From Actinomycetes bacterium (GTDB lineage Bacteria > Actinomycetota > Actinomycetes > Actinomycetales > Dermabacteraceae), in NCBI GenBank assembly GCA_023389045.1, contig JAEWEZ010000056.1, positions 1 through 23,729 on the forward strand: DNA of 23,729 nt. The letters run 5' to 3'. The notes under the pieces were generated by a model. That model saw nothing but the letters and a program-made list of their open reading frames with translations. It made no database searches and was not told where the DNA came from. Of the stretch, positions 22,187-23,729 are shown piece after piece. The first letter of the stretch is position 1, and each line of letters begins with the position of its first letter. Both the position numbers and the translations under genes were made by a program.

Positions 22187-22891
22187 ATGCACACCACGGG
22201 CCCAGATCGCGTTCTGCGCGGCGCGGCCGCGGCAACAGTCGCGACCGCGGTGGCACTGTGCGGTCACATGGGAGCCGGGGCGCCCGCCCCGGGCTGGCTC
22301 GGACTGGCCCTGCCGTGGTGGCTCTCCATCACCCTGTGCACCGTGCTCGTGGGGCGTTCGCTCTCCCTGACCCGGCTCTCCCTCGCCGTGCTCGGCAGCC
22401 AGCTCGCCTTCCACGCCCTGTTCATCATGGGCTCCCCGGCGATGCCGCTGGCTATGACCGGCCCCGGCTATCAGCACGGGGTGCACGATCACAGCGCCCA
22501 TCTCTCGGGCCTTGCCGCTGATCCTGCCGGGCTCGGCGGTGGAGCCGTCCATGCCCATGCCGCCCACGGGGGTGGCGCGGAGCATCTCGCGCATCTCTCC
22601 CATGCCGCGCATCTGACGCCGGGCATGCTCGCCGGTCACCTCCTCGCTGCCGCCCTCACCGTGGCGCTGCTCTACCGCGGGGAACTGCTCGTTCGTCGGG
22701 CCCTCGGGCTCGCTCTGCGGATCCTCGCCGGCCTCGCGCACCTGGTCGCGGGGCATCTGCCGCAGCAGACCCTCGTGGCCTCGGTGCGCACCACGGCCAC
22801 GCCCCTGTGGCGGGTGCCCGTGGCCCGTCGGCCCCGCATCCTTGCCGGCCCCGATGTGGGCCGCGCCCCACCCTGTCCCCTCGGAGTCTGA
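22187..22891 (+). CDS. Integral membrane protein with histidine-rich loop
   Basis: I do not recognise the family of this 234-residue protein. It has about four hydrophobic segments: near residues 11-30, 35-56, 62-84 and 145-165. Between the third and fourth lies a long loop rich in histidine (HGVHDHSAHL, HAHAAHGGGAEHLAHLSHAAHL), well suited to bind copper or another soft metal. A positively charged tail ends with a poorly conserved, Pro/Arg-rich stretch that carries CCGTCGGCCC at 22825-22834. The ATG at 22187 fits a leaderless start; a GTG two codons earlier is an alternative. It is the first gene before the PCuAC lipoprotein on the same strand, so a role in copper handling at the membrane is likely by context. 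This is inference, not homology. Confidence 0.7.
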   Translation: MHTTGPDRVLRGAAAATVATAVALCGHMGAGAPAPGWLGLALPWWLSITLCTVLVGRSLSLTRLSLAVLGSQLAFHALFIMGSPAMPLAMTGPGYQHGVHDHSAHLSGLAADPAGLGGGAVHAHAAHGGGAEHLAHLSHAAHLTPGMLAGHLLAAALTVALLYRGELLVRRALGLALRILAGLAHLVAGHLPQQTLVASVRTTATPLWRVPVARRPRILAGPDVGRAPPCPLGV

Positions 22892-22933
22892 GATCACTCC
22901 GCGCATGGTCCCCCGTGCGCGGTTCCCCGCGTC

Positions 22934-22949
22934 TGGCCACCAGTGGCCA
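22934..22949 (+). promoter_or_regulatory. Palindrome upstream of the copper lipoprotein gene
   Basis: TGGCCACCAGTGGCCA is a near-perfect 16-bp palindrome 56 bp before the lipoprotein start codon, in the 114-bp gap between the two genes. TTGACC, a -35-like hexamer, follows at 22957-22962, but without a good -10 at 17 nt. It could be an operator of a copper-responsive repressor or a small intercistronic hairpin. Confidence 0.35.
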
Positions 22950-23005
22950 ACGCTCTTTGACCTGGCGACCCGCCCCTGTGCGGGCGCATCCGAAAGGACA
23001 TCTGA

Positions 23006-23638
23006 ATGACTGCACGTATCCGTCGTGACCTCGCCCCTGCCCGCCCCACCCGTCGTGCCGCCCTGGCTGGCGTTGCGGGCCTTGCCGCTCTGGCCCTCGC
23101 CTCCTGCGGCTCCTCCGAGAAGAAGCCCGCCGATGCCGGCGAGAAGAAAGAGGAGAAGAAGGGTGGCGCCGATCAGGGCCTCAAGATCACTGATCCGTGG
23201 GTGAAGGCTGCTGATAGCGGCATGACCGCCGCCTTCATGACGATCCACAACCCCGGCCCCTCCGAGCTGGCTCTGAAGGCCGCCCAGTGCGACTTTGCCG
23301 GCGTGGTGGAACTGCATGAGGTATCCGGTGGCACCATGCACAAGACCAAGGGTGACCTGCCGATTCCCGCCGGTGGCGACCTGGTTCTCAAGCCCGGCGG
23401 CTACCACATCATGTTCATGGACCTAAAGAAGCCGCTCAAGGCTGGCGATAACGCCGACTTCACCCTCGAGTTCGCCGACGGTTCGACCCAGAAGGTCTCC
23501 GCTGTGATCAAGGATTACGCGGGCGCCAAGGAGAACTACGGTGATGGGCACGGCGCCTCCGATGGCGGCGGCGAGCACAAGGGTCACGACCATGGGGACC
23601 ACAAGGGCCATGACCATGAGGATCACGAGGGTCACTGA
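23006..23638 (+). CDS. PCuAC-family copper chaperone lipoprotein with His-rich tail
   Basis: The 210-residue product starts at an ATG with AAGGA 7 nt upstream. Residues 1-34 are a signal with RR (16-17) and the lipobox LASC, so Cys34 should be lipidated and the protein held on the outer face of the membrane. A Lys/Glu-rich spacer (38-53) leads to the PCuAC domain (about 58-175). Its copper ligands are all present: His104 in VVELHE, Met111 in GTMHK and His134/Met136 in LKPGGYHIMFMDLKKPL. The last 30 residues form a nine-histidine tail (HKGHDHGD/HKGHDHED/HEGH) encoded by a 24-bp tandem repeat. PCuAC proteins bind Cu(I) and deliver it to cytochrome oxidase or other acceptors. The stop overlaps the next start (TGATG). 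Confidence 0.93.
   Translation: MTARIRRDLAPARPTRRAALAGVAGLAALALASCGSSEKKPADAGEKKEEKKGGADQGLKITDPWVKAADSGMTAAFMTIHNPGPSELALKAAQCDFAGVVELHEVSGGTMHKTKGDLPIPAGGDLVLKPGGYHIMFMDLKKPLKAGDNADFTLEFADGSTQKVSAVIKDYAGAKENYGDGHGASDGGGEHKGHDHGDHKGHDHEDHEGH
23576..23635 (+). repeat. 24-bp tandem repeat encoding the His-rich tail
   Basis: Two and a half units of 24 bp (CACAAGGGYCAYGACCATGR and onward) encode HKGHDHGD, HKGHDHED and HEGH. The differences are mostly synonymous, which suggests selection for the histidine pattern. Copy number could vary between strains. Confidence 0.7.
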
Positions 23639-23729
23639 TGAGCACCTCTGACGAGTCCGAGCGTCGTTCGGCCTCGCACCCTGACCCGGCGTCCCCGCAG
23701 GGGGCGCCGGGGGAGGCGGTCGTCCCGTC
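23638..23729 (+). CDS. Start of a gene coupled to the copper lipoprotein, function unknown
   Basis: The ATG overlaps the preceding stop as TGATG and has GAGGG 6 nt upstream. Only 30 codons are present (MSTSDESERRSASHPDPASP and onward), a disordered Ser/Pro/Glu-rich N-terminus. In related actinobacteria PCuAC genes are often followed by a Dyp-type peroxidase or a further copper protein, and an N-terminus of this kind would fit, but the family cannot be told from what is visible. Confidence 0.6.
   Translation, partial: MSTSDESERRSASHPDPASPQGAPGEAVVP

Noticed and set aside
22957..22962. TTGACC as the -35 of a separate promoter for the PCuAC gene
   Set aside because: No acceptable -10 hexamer lies at 16-18 nt spacing, so the lipoprotein gene may simply be transcribed from the upstream promoter.
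21668..23407. 579-codon minus-strand open frame spanning the tricorn end and the copper operon
   Set aside because: It is antisense to three supported genes, lacks a start with a ribosome binding site, and has a low-complexity Gly/His/Arg/Glu composition typical of the antisense of GC-rich codons.
1..23729. CRISPR array, tRNA, rRNA, insertion sequence or prophage
   Set aside because: No regularly spaced direct repeats of CRISPR type, no cloverleaf-like or rRNA sequence, and no transposase, integrase or phage structural gene were seen.

Overview
The window is chromosomal DNA from a high-GC Gram-positive bacterium. G+C is roughly two-thirds by eye, GTG starts are common, and leaderless promoters and GC-rich terminators without U-tracts are frequent. 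Tat-type and lipoprotein signals, a tricorn-type protease, a PCuAC lipoprotein and an actinobacterial style of HTH regulator all point to Actinomycetota, most likely Micrococcales. A Dermabacteraceae-type organism (Dermabacter, Brachybacterium or a relative) is my best guess, but the sequence does not prove it. Gene density is normal and there is no rRNA, tRNA, CRISPR array, transposase or phage gene.

Layout. 1-2700: the start of a secreted Tat-signal protein (minus) behind a DtxR/IdeR-like iron box, an IclR regulator (minus) and a divergent MFS transporter. 2700-6520: an anchored extracytoplasmic protein of unknown function, a YccF-family membrane protein, a structured 380-bp gap, a VIT1/CCC1-family Fe/Mn transporter, and a FUSC-type membrane protein (minus) whose 3' end overlaps the transporter gene. 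6521-9048: a 445-bp divergent gap with a dispersed repeat, then a two-gene operon of an NCS1 nucleobase-type permease and an isochorismatase-family amidohydrolase. 9049-11294: an AT-rich regulatory island and two translationally coupled paralogous HTH proteins that share an unrecognised C-terminal domain. 11365-13873: a TauE/SafE permease (minus), a second copy of the dispersed repeat in the opposite orientation, and an APH-fold kinase. 13969-16258 (minus): gdhA preceded by a glycerophosphodiester phosphodiesterase. 16548-18340: a coupled pair of an SGNH hydrolase-like protein and an anchored SLH-like protein. 18467-21996: a tricorn protease broken by a one-base frameshift just before its catalytic serine. 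22187-23729: a His-rich membrane protein, a copper-binding PCuAC lipoprotein with a His-rich tail, and the start of a coupled downstream gene. Together these look like a periplasmic copper-handling operon.

How the parts fit. The genes are mostly membrane transport, metal handling and cell-surface functions rather than one pathway. The clearest functional units are permease plus amidohydrolase (uptake and hydrolysis of a small amide or ureide), SGNH plus SLH (probable envelope modification), the HTH pair (probable regulatory or stress module) and the copper operon.

The most unusual signals are not genes. The 10-mer CCGTCGGCCC occurs 12 times, in both orientations, in intergenic DNA and in weakly constrained coding positions, in several reading frames, and once within an inverted pair forming a terminator. 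This is the pattern expected of an uptake-type or other genome-wide iterated sequence. Second, a roughly 79-bp repeat with self-complementary arms occurs in two divergent intergenic regions. Third, several start codons lie 6-7 nt after a -10 hexamer, indicating leaderless mRNAs.
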